From assembly GCF_023101665.1 (NCBI RefSeq), contig NZ_CP082161.1, positions 7,006,001 through 7,070,000 of the forward strand: a stretch of 64,000 nucleotides of DNA. The letters are read 5' to 3'. This DNA comes from Bradyrhizobium sp. 195 (GTDB lineage: Bacteria > Pseudomonadota > Alphaproteobacteria > Rhizobiales > Xanthobacteraceae). Every line of letters starts with the position of its first letter. Within the stretch, counting starts at the first letter, position 1. A model generated the notes under the pieces. The model ran no database searches, was not told the origin of the DNA, and saw only the letters and a list, made by a program, of their open reading frames with translations. Below, in pieces: positions 45,387-53,562 of this stretch. The position numbers and the translations under genes were made by a program.

Positions 45387-45482
45387 GTCATCCCCGCGAA
45401 GGCGGGATCCAGTATTCCAGAGGCGTCGACGTTCCCGGAGAAGCCGCGGCGTACTGGATCCCCCGCTTTCGCGGAGGATGAC
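45387..45482. repeat. Palindromic repeat, GTCATCCCCGCG family
   Basis: GTCATCCCCGCGAAGGCGGG at the left; GTACTGGATCCCCCGCTTTC and GCGGAGGATGAC at the right. Same family as 18292-18390. Confidence 0.75.
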
Positions 45483-45733
45483 AGTCGTGGGTGGGGAGAG
45501 ACAGCAGCCAAGCCTCGCCCGGGGCTTCGTCCAACCAAAAACGCGAAAACAACCCCATGCACAGTAGCCAAGCCACGGTAATCCCAAAGCATTTCACGTC
45601 TTAGGATTTAACGAAACCGGGTTTGACTTGTCGGGCAAAACGGGGGCATCATGGCATCATCAAGAAGATGCGCGTGGGGTGGCCGGCTTGTCTCCTGCGC
45701 TGGTTGAAAAGCGCACGTGAAAAGGAAAGTCGC

Positions 45734-46900
45734 ATGGACGGGAATGAGGCGGAGCTGCCGCTGTCGGGCGTCACGGTGGTCTCGCTCGAGCAGGCGATCG
45801 CGGCGCCGCTGGCCAGCCGGCACCTGGCGGACTGGGGCGCGCGGGTCATCAAGATCGAGCGGCCGGGCACTGGGGATTTCTGCCGGGACTACGACCACGT
45901 GATGAACGGCATGTCGAGCCAGTTCGTCTGGACCAACCGCTCCAAGGAGAGTCTCGCCATCGACATCAAGAGCGAGGACGGCCGCAAGGTGCTCGACGCG
46001 TTGCTGCCGCAGGCGGACGTGTTCATCCAGAATCTCGCGCCTGGCGCTGCGGAGCGGCTCGGCCTCGATGCCGCATCGCTGGTGCGGAGATATCCGCGCA
46101 TCATCGCCTGCGACGTCTCGGGCTATGGCCCTGGCGGTCCTTACAGCGACAAGAAGGCCTATGACCTGCTGGTCCAGTGCGAGGCCGGCGTTCTCGCCAT
46201 CAACGGCACCGAGGCGGAGCCGGCCAAGGTCGGGCTGTCCGTGGTCGATATCGCCACCGGCATGTACATCCTCAACGGCGTGCTGATGGCGCTGTATCGC
46301 CGGGAGCGGACCGGCAAGGGCACGGCCTTCCAGGCCTCGCTGTTCGACTCCATCACGGACTGGATGAGCTATCCCGCCTTCTACACGCAAAGCACGGGAC
46401 GGCCGCTGCCGCGAACCGGGGCGAGGCACGCGACCATCGCGCCGTACGGCCCGTTCCGGGTCGGCGACGGCAACACGATCTTTTTCGGCATCCAGAACGA
46501 TCGGGAATGGCGATCGCTGTGCAGCACCGTCCTCGGCGATGCCGGCTTTGCCGAGCATCCGAGCTTCCGCACCAATCCGCTGCGCATGCAGAACCGCGAC
46601 GACCTGCAGGCGCATATCGAGCAGCGCTTTGCCTCCATGACCGGCGAGGAGGTGCTGCGTCTGCTCGACGAAGCCGCGATCGCGAACGCGCATCTGAATT
46701 CGGTCGAGGCCTTTCTGGCACATGAGCAGCTTCATGCGCGCTCGCGCGTCCAGAGCGTCGGCTCGCCGTGCGGGCCGGTGATGAGCTTCCTGCCCGCGCT
46801 GACCATTCCGGGCCTGACGCCGCGGATGGATCCGGTACCCGATGTGGGACAGCACAACCAAGCCATCCTCAGCGAACTCGGCCTCGGCAAGGAGACGTGA
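45734..46900 (+). CDS. CaiB/BaiF-family CoA-transferase
   Basis: 388 residues, class III CoA-transferase. GVTVVSLEQAIAAPLASRHL and DWGARVIKIERPGTGD open the nucleotide-fold, KAYDLLVQCEAG carries the catalytic Asp144, and GTAFQASLFDSITDWMSYPA continues the conserved core. These enzymes move CoA between organic acids such as succinate, citramalate, carnitine or oxalate. AAAGGAAAG precedes ATG 45734. It is followed after two bases by a CoA-lyase gene and, further on, an AEC transporter: an acid activation and cleavage module. Confidence 0.9.
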   Translation: MDGNEAELPLSGVTVVSLEQAIAAPLASRHLADWGARVIKIERPGTGDFCRDYDHVMNGMSSQFVWTNRSKESLAIDIKSEDGRKVLDALLPQADVFIQNLAPGAAERLGLDAASLVRRYPRIIACDVSGYGPGGPYSDKKAYDLLVQCEAGVLAINGTEAEPAKVGLSVVDIATGMYILNGVLMALYRRERTGKGTAFQASLFDSITDWMSYPAFYTQSTGRPLPRTGARHATIAPYGPFRVGDGNTIFFGIQNDREWRSLCSTVLGDAGFAEHPSFRTNPLRMQNRDDLQAHIEQRFASMTGEEVLRLLDEAAIANAHLNSVEAFLAHEQLHARSRVQSVGSPCGPVMSFLPALTIPGLTPRMDPVPDVGQHNQAILSELGLGKET

Positions 46901-46902
46901 CG

Positions 46903-47826
46903 ATGGCACAGCAGCGGCCAACGCGGGCTTATCTGGCCGTCCCCGCGCATCGCTCCCGTCTCGTCGCCAAGGCGGCGGCTTCTGCCGCCGATGCCGTGTT
47001 CATGGATCTCGAGGACGCGGTGCCGCCGTCTGAGAAGGGCTTGGCACTGACCGAGGCCATCCAATCCCTCTCCGCGCTCGACTGGGGCAACAAGCGCGTC
47101 ACTGTGAGGCTCAACGCCGTCGACAGCCCCTTCATCACGCAGGAGATCCGCGCGCTGGCGGCAGTGCCGAGACTGGATGCGTTGATCGTGCCGAAGGCGG
47201 AGCGCGCTGGCGATATCGCTGCCATTGCCGATCAGCTGCGCGCCGCCGCGCCGGATCGCGCCTCGCCGGTCGCGCTGGAATTGTTGATCGAGACCGCGCT
47301 TGGCCTCGTCAATGTCGACACGCTCGCCGCGTGTCACGACAGCGTCGCCGCGCTTCATCTCGGCGTCGGCGATTTCGCGGCGTCGATCGGCGCCCGCTCC
47401 TCGGACATCGGGGTGTCGCCGGACGGCTACCGCCATGTGGGATCGGCGCAAAGCGGCTACGCGTCCGCTCCCCTCGACCTGTTCGCCTATCCCATGATGC
47501 GCCTGCTGGTGGCCGCGCGCGCGTTCGGCCTCATCGCCATCGACGGCCCCTGCGGTGCGTTCCGCGATGCCAGGCTGACCGAAAGCAGCGCGCAGAAAGC
47601 GGCGGCGATGGGGTTTGACGGCAAGCAAGTCATTCACCCCGACCAGATCGAGCCGACGCTGCGCGCGTTCGCACCGTCAACCGAAGAGCTGGTCCAAGCG
47701 CGACGGATCGTCGAGGCGATGGAGCAGGCGGAGGCGAAAGGACAGGGCGCGGTGACTCTCGACGGCAAGATGATCGACTACGCCAATGTGCGGATGGCAC
47801 GCCGGATCATCGGACTGGGGTCGTAG
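46903..47826 (+). CDS. HpcH/HpaI (CitE-like) CoA-ester lyase
   Basis: 307 residues. RAYLAVPAHRSRLVAKAAAS, DAVFMDLEDAVPPSEK, TVRLNA and the LLIETALGLVNVDTLA/HLGVGDFAASIG blocks match CitE-like malyl/citramalyl/beta-methylmalyl-CoA lyases; the Glu and Asp that hold Mg are present. FDGKQVIHPDQIEPTLRAFA is the C-terminal lid. It probably cleaves the CoA ester made by the adjacent transferase. Its last 25 codons are repeated, with differences, at 49458-49535. Confidence 0.9.
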   Translation: MAQQRPTRAYLAVPAHRSRLVAKAAASAADAVFMDLEDAVPPSEKGLALTEAIQSLSALDWGNKRVTVRLNAVDSPFITQEIRALAAVPRLDALIVPKAERAGDIAAIADQLRAAAPDRASPVALELLIETALGLVNVDTLAACHDSVAALHLGVGDFAASIGARSSDIGVSPDGYRHVGSAQSGYASAPLDLFAYPMMRLLVAARAFGLIAIDGPCGAFRDARLTESSAQKAAAMGFDGKQVIHPDQIEPTLRAFAPSTEELVQARRIVEAMEQAEAKGQGAVTLDGKMIDYANVRMARRIIGLGS

Positions 47827-47938
47827 CGGCGCTTACAAGCCATTGCCGACGCGCATCCTTCGCTCCTGATTTTTCTCCCGATAACATCCGCTCATTGCCT
47901 GAGGGTTGGTAGGTGCGCCAGGATGCAGGGCCGATGAT

Positions 47939-49105
47939 TCAAGGCCCTCGCAACACGAGCCGGCCGAGCAGCGCCGCAAGTTCGCTTTGCCTGGATATGC
48001 CGAGCTTCTGAAATACGCGCTTCAGCACATTGCGCGCCGTGTCTTCGGCAATGCCGAGCCGGCCCGCAGCTTGTTTCGGCGGAACGCCCGAACCCACCAG
48101 CGAGGCGATCCTGGCCTCCCCGAGCGTCAAGCCCAAGATGTCCCGCACGATGGCGGGATCCGGCGGCTCGGCAGATTTCTGCTCGATCGCGAGCACGATC
48201 GCTCGCGTGCGGGTCAGAAAATGGCTGTCTGAAAGTGCGCCGGCGGTGATCGGGAGCAGGTAGATGACGAAACGCCGGCCTGTTGCACTCGACTCAACGA
48301 GAATGGGTCTCGGCTCGGCCAGCAGATCGCGCGCCTCGGCGCGGAGCGTTTGCGTCATAGCGGCCTCGAACGGCGCCCGGCTCGCCGCCATGCGAACACG
48401 CAGACGATCGTTCACGAGGTCGAACACCTCGCCGAGAAGGCTCTCCCCAACCGGATTGGCGAACAGCACACGCGCCGACGAGTCCAGCGCAAACACGCCG
48501 ATGCCGATCCGCGCAAGGGCGTCGCCAAGGCCGAGATTGGCCAGTTCGGTATCAAGCAGCCTGATCGACAGGCGCAACGATTTCTCGGCGTGGCGCCCGA
48601 GCGTCGCTATCAGGTCCAGTTCGGCCTCGGAGAATTGCGGCTTGGCGAAGGCTCGCTGCACGCTGAGCGCCACGAGAATCCGTGGGTCGGGTGACACTCC
48701 GATCGATCCGAACCAGCCCAAACCGTGCCTTGCAAGGAATTCCCTGCTGAACGGATGGTTGAGGTAGGCGTCGTCGATCGGGCCGATGTGTCGATCGGTG
48801 AAGGGCTCGCCGCTGACGTAAAGGCCGGACGAGACGCAACGTTCGGCCTTGAAATCGTGCTGCGCCCAACGCGCCCCATAGTCGGCGAGCGCGGGCGCGA
48901 GGCTTTCGGAGGCGAGGGCTCCGAAAGCCCCGTCGTCCCTTCGCCATTGCAGGATCGCGCCGGCGTCATCGAAGCAGTCTGCGATCTTGCCAAGAGCGGA
49001 TGGCCAGAATGATGGGCTCGCTGCCGTATCGTAGATCGCTTCGACGGCAGCGAGGAGACGGTCGGCGGCAAGGGCCATGGGGTCCCGATCGATCAGAGAA
49101 TGCAT
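47939..49105 (-). CDS. LuxR-family regulator with long N-terminal domain
   Basis: 388 residues. The last 65 (LGLTLGEARIASLVGSGVPP, KQAAGRLGIAEDTARNVLKR and VFQKLGISRQSELAALLGRL) form a LuxR helix-turn-helix. The first 300 residues contain a GAF/PAS-like pair (YDTAASPSFWPSALGKIADC, IGIGVFALDSSARVLFANPV) that could sense a ligand. It is not an acyl-homoserine-lactone receptor. It interrupts the link between the CoA-lyase and the AEC transporter on the opposite strand. Start uncertain: ATG 49105 or ATG 49078, both without a good ribosome binding site. Confidence 0.82.
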   Translation of the reverse strand: MHSLIDRDPMALAADRLLAAVEAIYDTAASPSFWPSALGKIADCFDDAGAILQWRRDDGAFGALASESLAPALADYGARWAQHDFKAERCVSSGLYVSGEPFTDRHIGPIDDAYLNHPFSREFLARHGLGWFGSIGVSPDPRILVALSVQRAFAKPQFSEAELDLIATLGRHAEKSLRLSIRLLDTELANLGLGDALARIGIGVFALDSSARVLFANPVGESLLGEVFDLVNDRLRVRMAASRAPFEAAMTQTLRAEARDLLAEPRPILVESSATGRRFVIYLLPITAGALSDSHFLTRTRAIVLAIEQKSAEPPDPAIVRDILGLTLGEARIASLVGSGVPPKQAAGRLGIAEDTARNVLKRVFQKLGISRQSELAALLGRLVLRGP

Positions 49106-49457
49106 TCAGGTTACACGAGATTGCCGTCCAGCAATTGCCGTCCGGCCGCTTTTCCGGGACTTCTACCGGATTTCTACGTAAACTCGTCCTGGGCTGCAGG
49201 TTGCAGCGGGCAAGAGCGGCCGGGACGGCCTCTGATCTCGTCGTCGACAGGACAATGGAGCACTTTGCGCAGGCGGAGCGGCGTGATCGCTCTCAACATC
49301 AACCTGTTGGTGGTGGCGGGAAGAGATCGTCGCGGCGTCCTCAGAATCAGTTACGGTGGCGGTGCACAAATTGTCTTTGATCAGCGTTGCGGCTAACGTG
49401 CGCTCTGCGGTTTTTGTGCACCGTCATCAGAATCAAGCACTGCCACCGTCATCAGGA
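49106..49457. other. Intergenic with IS-end-like sequences
   Basis: No supported gene. It contains TACGGTGGCGGTGCACAAAT (from 49354) followed by GATCAGCGTTGCGG, and GTGCACCGTCATCAGAATCA (from about 49417), which resemble each other inverted and recur near 51268 and 52050. Confidence 0.45.
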
Positions 49458-49535
49458 GCGGTGACGCTGGAAGGCAAGATGATCGACTATGCTAATGTGC
49501 GGATCGCGCGCCGGATCATCGGGCTGGGGTCGTAG
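49458..49535 (+). pseudogene. 3' remnant of a second CoA-lyase gene
   Basis: The 78 bases translate to VTLEGKMIDYANVRIARRII and GLGS before TAG, matching the end of the lyase at 46903-47826 (VTLDGKMIDYANVRMARRII, GLGS) with several base differences. No 5' part is present. The stop is five bases before the AEC transporter start, so this is probably what remains of the original gene upstream of that transporter. Confidence 0.8.
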
Positions 49536-49540
49536 GGCGC

Positions 49541-50479
49541 ATGGCCACGTTGCTGATCGTCGCGCCGGTGTTTGCGCTGATCGCGGCCGGCTATGCCGCG
49601 GTGCTGTTTCGCTTCGTCTCGGAGAGCGCGCACAAGGGTATCAGCGAATTCGCCTTCAGCATCGCGATCCCTGCCCTCCTCTTCCGCACCATCGTCGTCT
49701 CGGAATTCCCCGATGTCAGCCCTGTCAGGATGTGGGGCGCCTATTACGGCGCGCTCGCCATCATCTGGATCGCGGCGCTGACGATCTCGGCGCTGCTGCG
49801 CCAGCGGCGCGAGGACCACGAGGACGGCGTCGTGTTCGCGATCGGCTCGGTCTACGGCAACATCGTGATGCTCGGCATTCCGCTTGTGCTCTCCGCGCTG
49901 GGCAACGAGGCCGCAGGACCGATGGCGCTGATCCTGTCGGTGAACACGCCGCTGCTTTGGCTCTGCGGCATCCTGCAGATGGAGCTGGTCAGCCGCAAGC
50001 GGACCGGCTCGGCACTCTCGGTGATCTGGCCCGTGCTGACAGATCTCGCGCGCAACCCGCTGATGCTGGCGATCGGTTTTGGCGTGATCTGGCGCTTCAC
50101 CGGCCTCGGCCTCACGCCCGTCGTCGACCGCACTATCGAACTGCTGGCGCAGGCGGGCTCGCCGACGGCGCTGATCGCACTCGGCATCAATTTGTTTCGC
50201 TTCGAGGTGAAAGGCGAGAAGCTGAGCATTTTGGTGATGTGTGCGCTCAAGCTGCTGGCGATGCCGACGGCGGCGTTCGTGCTGGCAAAGCTGCTCGACC
50301 TGCCGCCGTTGGCCGCCAGCGTCGTCGTGCTGTTCGCGGCGATGCCGACAGGCGCGAATGCGTACATCTTCGCGGTGCAATATCAGCGGCTGGTGAACCC
50401 GGTGTCGGGCGCAGTGGCGCTGGGGACGCTGCTGGCGGCGGTGACGTTGCCGGTGGTGGTGCTGATGGTCGCGCGGTGA
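49541..50479 (+). CDS. AEC-family transporter (auxin-efflux-carrier type)
   Basis: 312 residues, about ten hydrophobic segments in two inverted halves; LLIVAPVFALIAAGYAAVLF is the first and LAAVTLPVVVLMVAR the last. GSVYGNIVMLGIPLVLSALG and FAAMPTGANAYIFAVQYQRL are the conserved broken-helix motifs of the family, whose bacterial members carry malonate, malate and similar acids. Its start lies five bases after a CoA-lyase 3' remnant, supporting a former lyase-transporter operon. Substrate not established. Confidence 0.88.
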   Translation: MATLLIVAPVFALIAAGYAAVLFRFVSESAHKGISEFAFSIAIPALLFRTIVVSEFPDVSPVRMWGAYYGALAIIWIAALTISALLRQRREDHEDGVVFAIGSVYGNIVMLGIPLVLSALGNEAAGPMALILSVNTPLLWLCGILQMELVSRKRTGSALSVIWPVLTDLARNPLMLAIGFGVIWRFTGLGLTPVVDRTIELLAQAGSPTALIALGINLFRFEVKGEKLSILVMCALKLLAMPTAAFVLAKLLDLPPLAASVVVLFAAMPTGANAYIFAVQYQRLVNPVSGAVALGTLLAAVTLPVVVLMVAR

Positions 50480-50537
50480 GGTGTCCGAGCTTCGCGCGCG
50501 ACGCCGCACCGCCCCGCCGCCGAGCACAAATAGCCAA

Positions 50538-50612
50538 TCAGCGCAGGCCCAGGAACGAGAGCACTGCAGCAATCACGACGACGAGTCCGACCAGATAGAT
50601 AATTCCGTTCAT
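50538..50612 (-). CDS. 24-residue membrane peptide
   Basis: MNGIIYLVGLVVVIAAVLSF then LGLR and stop. AAGGGAG lies before the ATG at 50612. The peptide is a single hydrophobic helix with a small polar start and a basic end. Similar tiny one-helix proteins (M-x-G-I-I-Y-L-x-G-L-type) are known to me from alphaproteobacterial genomes as uncharacterised proteins. Too short for standard gene callers. Confidence 0.65.
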   Translation of the reverse strand: MNGIIYLVGLVVVIAAVLSFLGLR

Positions 50613-50836
50613 GTCTCAGCTCCCTTAGCGTTGTTCGTCCTGCCGCAGCTACAAACCCCTGGGGTCATGAAAAGGTTCGCCGGTGCTCGCTGGCGTTTTC
50701 TCCTGAACCCGGGGAACGAAAGCGAACGATGCTGCTTCATGGCGCGCTGAGCCCTCGCCCCCATGATTTCGGATGATTTTGCCTTTACACGCAAAGGTCG
50801 CTAGGCTGCCCTGATGCGTGTTGCAGGGAGGGTGAC

Positions 50837-51241
50837 ATGGGACAGCGCGAAGACATGCTCGCATTGATCAGGGCCGCCTACGCCGCGCGTGGCGACGGCG
50901 ACGTCGAGGGCCTGGTGTCGGCTTTTCATCCCGAGGGCGCGTTCACCCTGATGGGCGACAAGAGCGCGCTCGAGCTGACGGGCAGCATGCAGGGCCACCC
51001 GACCCTGCGCGAAGCTTTCGGTCAATTAATCGCCGGCTTCGGCTTCGAAGGCCGCGAGATCCTGGCCGAGCTGGTCGACGGAGATCGCGTCGCCGTCCAT
51101 TCGCGGGTTGTCGTGCGATACCACCCGACCGGAAAAACTTTCAGCACCGAGATCCTCGACCTGTTCAGATTTCAGGACGGCAAGATCGCGGAGTTGATTG
51201 AGTTTGCGGATACGGCGCAGATCAAGGCGATGATTGCGTGA
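50837..51241 (+). CDS. SnoaL-like (NTF2-fold) protein
   Basis: 134 residues. MLALIRAAYAARGDGDVEGL and SAFHPEGAFTLMG are the first helices and strand of the SnoaL/NTF2 cone; VVRYHPTGKTFSTEILDLFR and FQDGKIAELIEFADTAQI the C-terminal strands. GGGAGGGTGAC precedes ATG 50837. It is a different subgroup from the copy at 25135. Function unknown, possibly polyketide-like isomerase or small-molecule binding. Confidence 0.85.
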   Translation: MGQREDMLALIRAAYAARGDGDVEGLVSAFHPEGAFTLMGDKSALELTGSMQGHPTLREAFGQLIAGFGFEGREILAELVDGDRVAVHSRVVVRYHPTGKTFSTEILDLFRFQDGKIAELIEFADTAQIKAMIA

Positions 51242-51300
51242 GGGGCGTGCCTGCGTAAGATCGTGCATTGTCACCGTAATTCTGATGACTGCCGAAAGGG

Positions 51301-51975
51301 CTATTGAACGCGCTGGCCCGCGCGCCAGGACATCTCCCAGAAGTCTGCCTCAAGTCGGGTGGCTTCCTTGAAGATCGCAATCAGCTCGGCCTCGCGGGCC
51401 GGCGTGGCGTAGAGATCGGCGAGATGCTCCAGGTGCTCCCGCGCCTTGGCAGCGACCTCCTGATACGGTACGCCGGCGTACTCGGCGATCCAGACGCGAT
51501 AGGCGTTCGTCGCAGCGTCAGCATGGGGGCGCGAGGCGAGCCGCGTTGCGATCTCCGCGTACCCGATCACGCAGGGGGCAAGCGCCACCTTGAGCGCCAG
51601 CAGATCGCCGCGCATTCCCGCGTCGAGCACGTAGCGTGTATAGGCCAGCATCTCAGCCGCCGGAGGGGCCTGTTCAAGGTCGGCCGGGGATAGACCCCAA
51701 TCGGCACAGAGCTTCACATGCAGGTTCATCTCGACATCGAGGATGGCCGACAGGCCGGCCGCTGCCTCACGCATGTCGGCAAGCCTGAGCGACTTGTAGA
51801 CCGCGAGCGCGTAGGCGCGAGCAAACTCGATGAGAAACAGGTAGTCCTGAACGAGGTAGTGACGAAACGCCGCTTCGGGGAGCGAGCCGTCTGCCAATCC
51901 GTTCGTGAAGGGATGTTCGGTGTAGGCCCGCCATTCAACGGATGCTTCTGTCTTGAGACGCTCGAAGAAACTCAC
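51301..51975 (-). CDS. tenA: TenA-family protein (thiaminase II/aminopyrimidine aminohydrolase)
   Basis: 224 residues, all-helical. Asp44 (LVQDYLFLIEFARAYA), Cys135 (ALAPCVIGYAEIATRL) and the late Glu in EATRLEADFWEMSW are at the positions of the catalytic residues of Bacillus TenA. The enzyme salvages degraded thiamin by hydrolysing aminopyrimidines. No thi genes and no TPP riboswitch motif are beside it. It lies in a region bounded by IS-end-like repeats and a lower-GC patch, so it may have been acquired. Confidence 0.9.
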   Translation of the reverse strand: MSFFERLKTEASVEWRAYTEHPFTNGLADGSLPEAAFRHYLVQDYLFLIEFARAYALAVYKSLRLADMREAAAGLSAILDVEMNLHVKLCADWGLSPADLEQAPPAAEMLAYTRYVLDAGMRGDLLALKVALAPCVIGYAEIATRLASRPHADAATNAYRVWIAEYAGVPYQEVAAKAREHLEHLADLYATPAREAELIAIFKEATRLEADFWEMSWRAGQRVQ

Positions 51976-52257
51976 GATCTTTTCCGCCTGGCTTGCTTGT
52001 CCATGAACGTCTTTGGCTCACTACCGATATCGCATTGCGAACCGGTGAGCTACGGTGACCGCGCACAAAGCTGGTTTTGAGCAGCGTTGCGGATGGGGTC
52101 ATCTACGAAAGTTTGGTGCACTGTTTCCCGGCTATAATCTTTCTGCTCCTGCTGTGGCCAATGCTTGTTGTCTGAAGCAACAGCATGGGCGGTAGCCTCG
52201 GCTCTAGCATCACTGTAATTCGCTTGGCACCATTTTCAGCTTTGCGGCCCATCACGA
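51976..52257. other. Intergenic, repeated sequence and lower GC
   Basis: About 280 bases without gene. Around 52050-52130 (CTACGGTGACCGCGCACAAA and GAGCAGCGTTGCGG) it repeats the sequence found at 49354. GC is visibly lower: 30 of 60 bases in 52201-52260, against 38 of 60 in a carB line checked for comparison. Confidence 0.5.
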
Positions 52258-52497
52258 CTACTCACTACAAGCAACCATCAGAGCAATCCCCGTGTGCGTA
52301 AGGTCAATCAGCGCATGACCGTGCGTGACAGGGACCATTTGACTGGGAATTACGATCCCACCAACTTCATCGTCATGTCGCGGCACATAGTCGAAAATCA
52401 AGCCGAGCCTTTCAAGATTTTCGAGAGAGAGAGAGAGAGAGAGAGAGAGCCAAACTGCTTTTCGGAACGTCAAGATTCTCTTCCAAAGTTTGGCCAC
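52258..52497 (-). pseudogene. Out-of-frame C-terminus of the DUF4393 (Abi-alpha) gene
   Basis: In a different frame from the gene upstream, this segment encodes ENLERLGLIFDYVPRHDDEV and then HALIDLTHTGIALMVACSE. This is what the end of DUF4393/Abi-alpha proteins looks like (helix with NLxRLGLI, then LTPxGxxFxxAC). It therefore seems to be the true C-terminus, separated by a frameshift. The (GA)n tract codes for LSLSLSLSL in this frame. Confidence 0.7.
52423..52449. repeat. (GA)13 dinucleotide tract
   Basis: 27 bases of alternating G and A on the plus strand, CT on the coding strand of the Abi-alpha gene. It is the only such tract seen in the window. Confidence 0.95.
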
Positions 52498-53033
52498 TTG
52501 GAGCGGAGCGCCTCTATTTGATAGTCATCTAATCCGCTTGATGGAATTGCAGTGTCTCTGTCCGAATGAGCTTCTCGCCACCTCTGCACTTCCCTGAGGA
52601 CCAAGGCGTCCAACGGCTCTATCGAGCTCAAAAGGCCACAGTGCGACCTTCGAGCTTCGGTCATCCTGTTAGGATCAGTAGCATTGGCAATCAGCGCCGA
52701 CCACATGCTGACCAGAACGTCGTCATTTTCTAATGTGGCCTGCTGAAGTAAGGGAATGCCGAGACGCGGCGGGATGGAGACGGTGCGCCCCTCAATTCCT
52801 CGGCGCTTGTGTATGCGCTTGACGCGGTGCGCAAGTTCAACGGCACGCTCATACCTGTAGACTGCAGCCCAGTCTGCGAATGCACCACCTAGCTCAGCAA
52901 AACCCGGGCCTAATATGAGCTTGACGAATGCTCCCAACTCACGCCCGGCTTCAGTGGCCTTCTGGACAGCCTTAGCACTTTCTTCGATGGCCTTTTCGTA
53001 TGGCGCACTTGGCGGCTTTGCTTCCGTGCTCAT
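52470..53033 (-). CDS. DUF4393 (Abi-alpha-like) protein, truncated by frameshift
   Basis: 187 residues from ATG 53033. FVKLILGPGFAELGGAFADW, RAVELAHRVKRIHKRRGIEG and IPPRLGIPLLQQATLENDDV, LVSMWSALIANATDPNR are the diagnostic blocks of the DUF4393/Abi-alpha family, proteins linked to abortive infection against phage. The frame ends early with SKWPNFGRES, whereas the family's last 60-70 residues appear downstream in another frame (52258-52497). The region is lower in GC than its surroundings and next to a tRNA-His gene, both signs of horizontal transfer. A single base change in length between 52470 and 52500 would restore the full protein. Confidence 0.75.
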   Translation of the reverse strand: MSTEAKPPSAPYEKAIEESAKAVQKATEAGRELGAFVKLILGPGFAELGGAFADWAAVYRYERAVELAHRVKRIHKRRGIEGRTVSIPPRLGIPLLQQATLENDDVLVSMWSALIANATDPNRMTEARRSHCGLLSSIEPLDALVLREVQRWREAHSDRDTAIPSSGLDDYQIEALRSKWPNFGRES

Positions 53034-53169
53034 TGCTTGCTCAGGTAGCGTTGGAGCGAAACACAAGTCCGTCTCGTCCTGCCGCTCTCCCCGCCGTCAT
53101 TGGCTTGCCCTCCCCTGGCACCGACGTTAGCGCAATAGGTTGTGCTCTTTATGGGAAGTAGGTGGCGCT

Positions 53170-53562
53170 ATGGCATATCACGTCAAGGTCATTCCCCCGA
53201 GCGGTCGGGCGCGAATTCACGAAGCGAGCTGCAAGTTCTGCCGGGACGGACAAGGCATGGAGAATCAAGACAAAGGGACCGGGCCAACTTATTGGCAGCC
53301 GCCGTATCCTGTGCCTTGCTTTCCGACCATTGCCGAGGCGAAGCGATATGTCCTCAGTCTAGGTTCGCGCTACATCGACACAGGGCAGTGTGAAGGGCCT
53401 AGTCGACGCGTAAAGGCACCTACGCGGCCAACTCTGCAGGGCGATTCGCGGTCGCTACTGCAGCCGCATTGCATTGCCGACGAACACTTGAATCACTGGT
53501 ACAGTTGGGTGGGCTCGAACCACCGACCTCCTGTTCCACAGACAGGCGCTCTAACCAACTGA
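53170..53562 (+). CDS. Hypothetical protein, 3' end running over tRNA-His
   Basis: 130 residues from ATG 53170 with AGGTGGCGCT upstream. The N-terminal 85 residues (MAYHVKVIPPSGRARIHEAS, CKFCRDGQGMENQ, WQPPYPVPCFPTIAEAKRYV) look like a real small protein with a CxxC pair. The last 22 residues (SWVGSNHRPPVPQTGALTN) are a translation of the antisense strand of tRNA-His, so the gene has probably lost its original end at the tRNA junction. No family recognised. Confidence 0.45.
   Translation: MAYHVKVIPPSGRARIHEASCKFCRDGQGMENQDKGTGPTYWQPPYPVPCFPTIAEAKRYVLSLGSRYIDTGQCEGPSRRVKAPTRPTLQGDSRSLLQPHCIADEHLNHWYSWVGSNHRPPVPQTGALTN

Noticed and set aside
51976..52130. TPP riboswitch upstream of tenA
   Set aside because: The characteristic CTGAGA and ACC-T-GATC blocks are not present in the leader.
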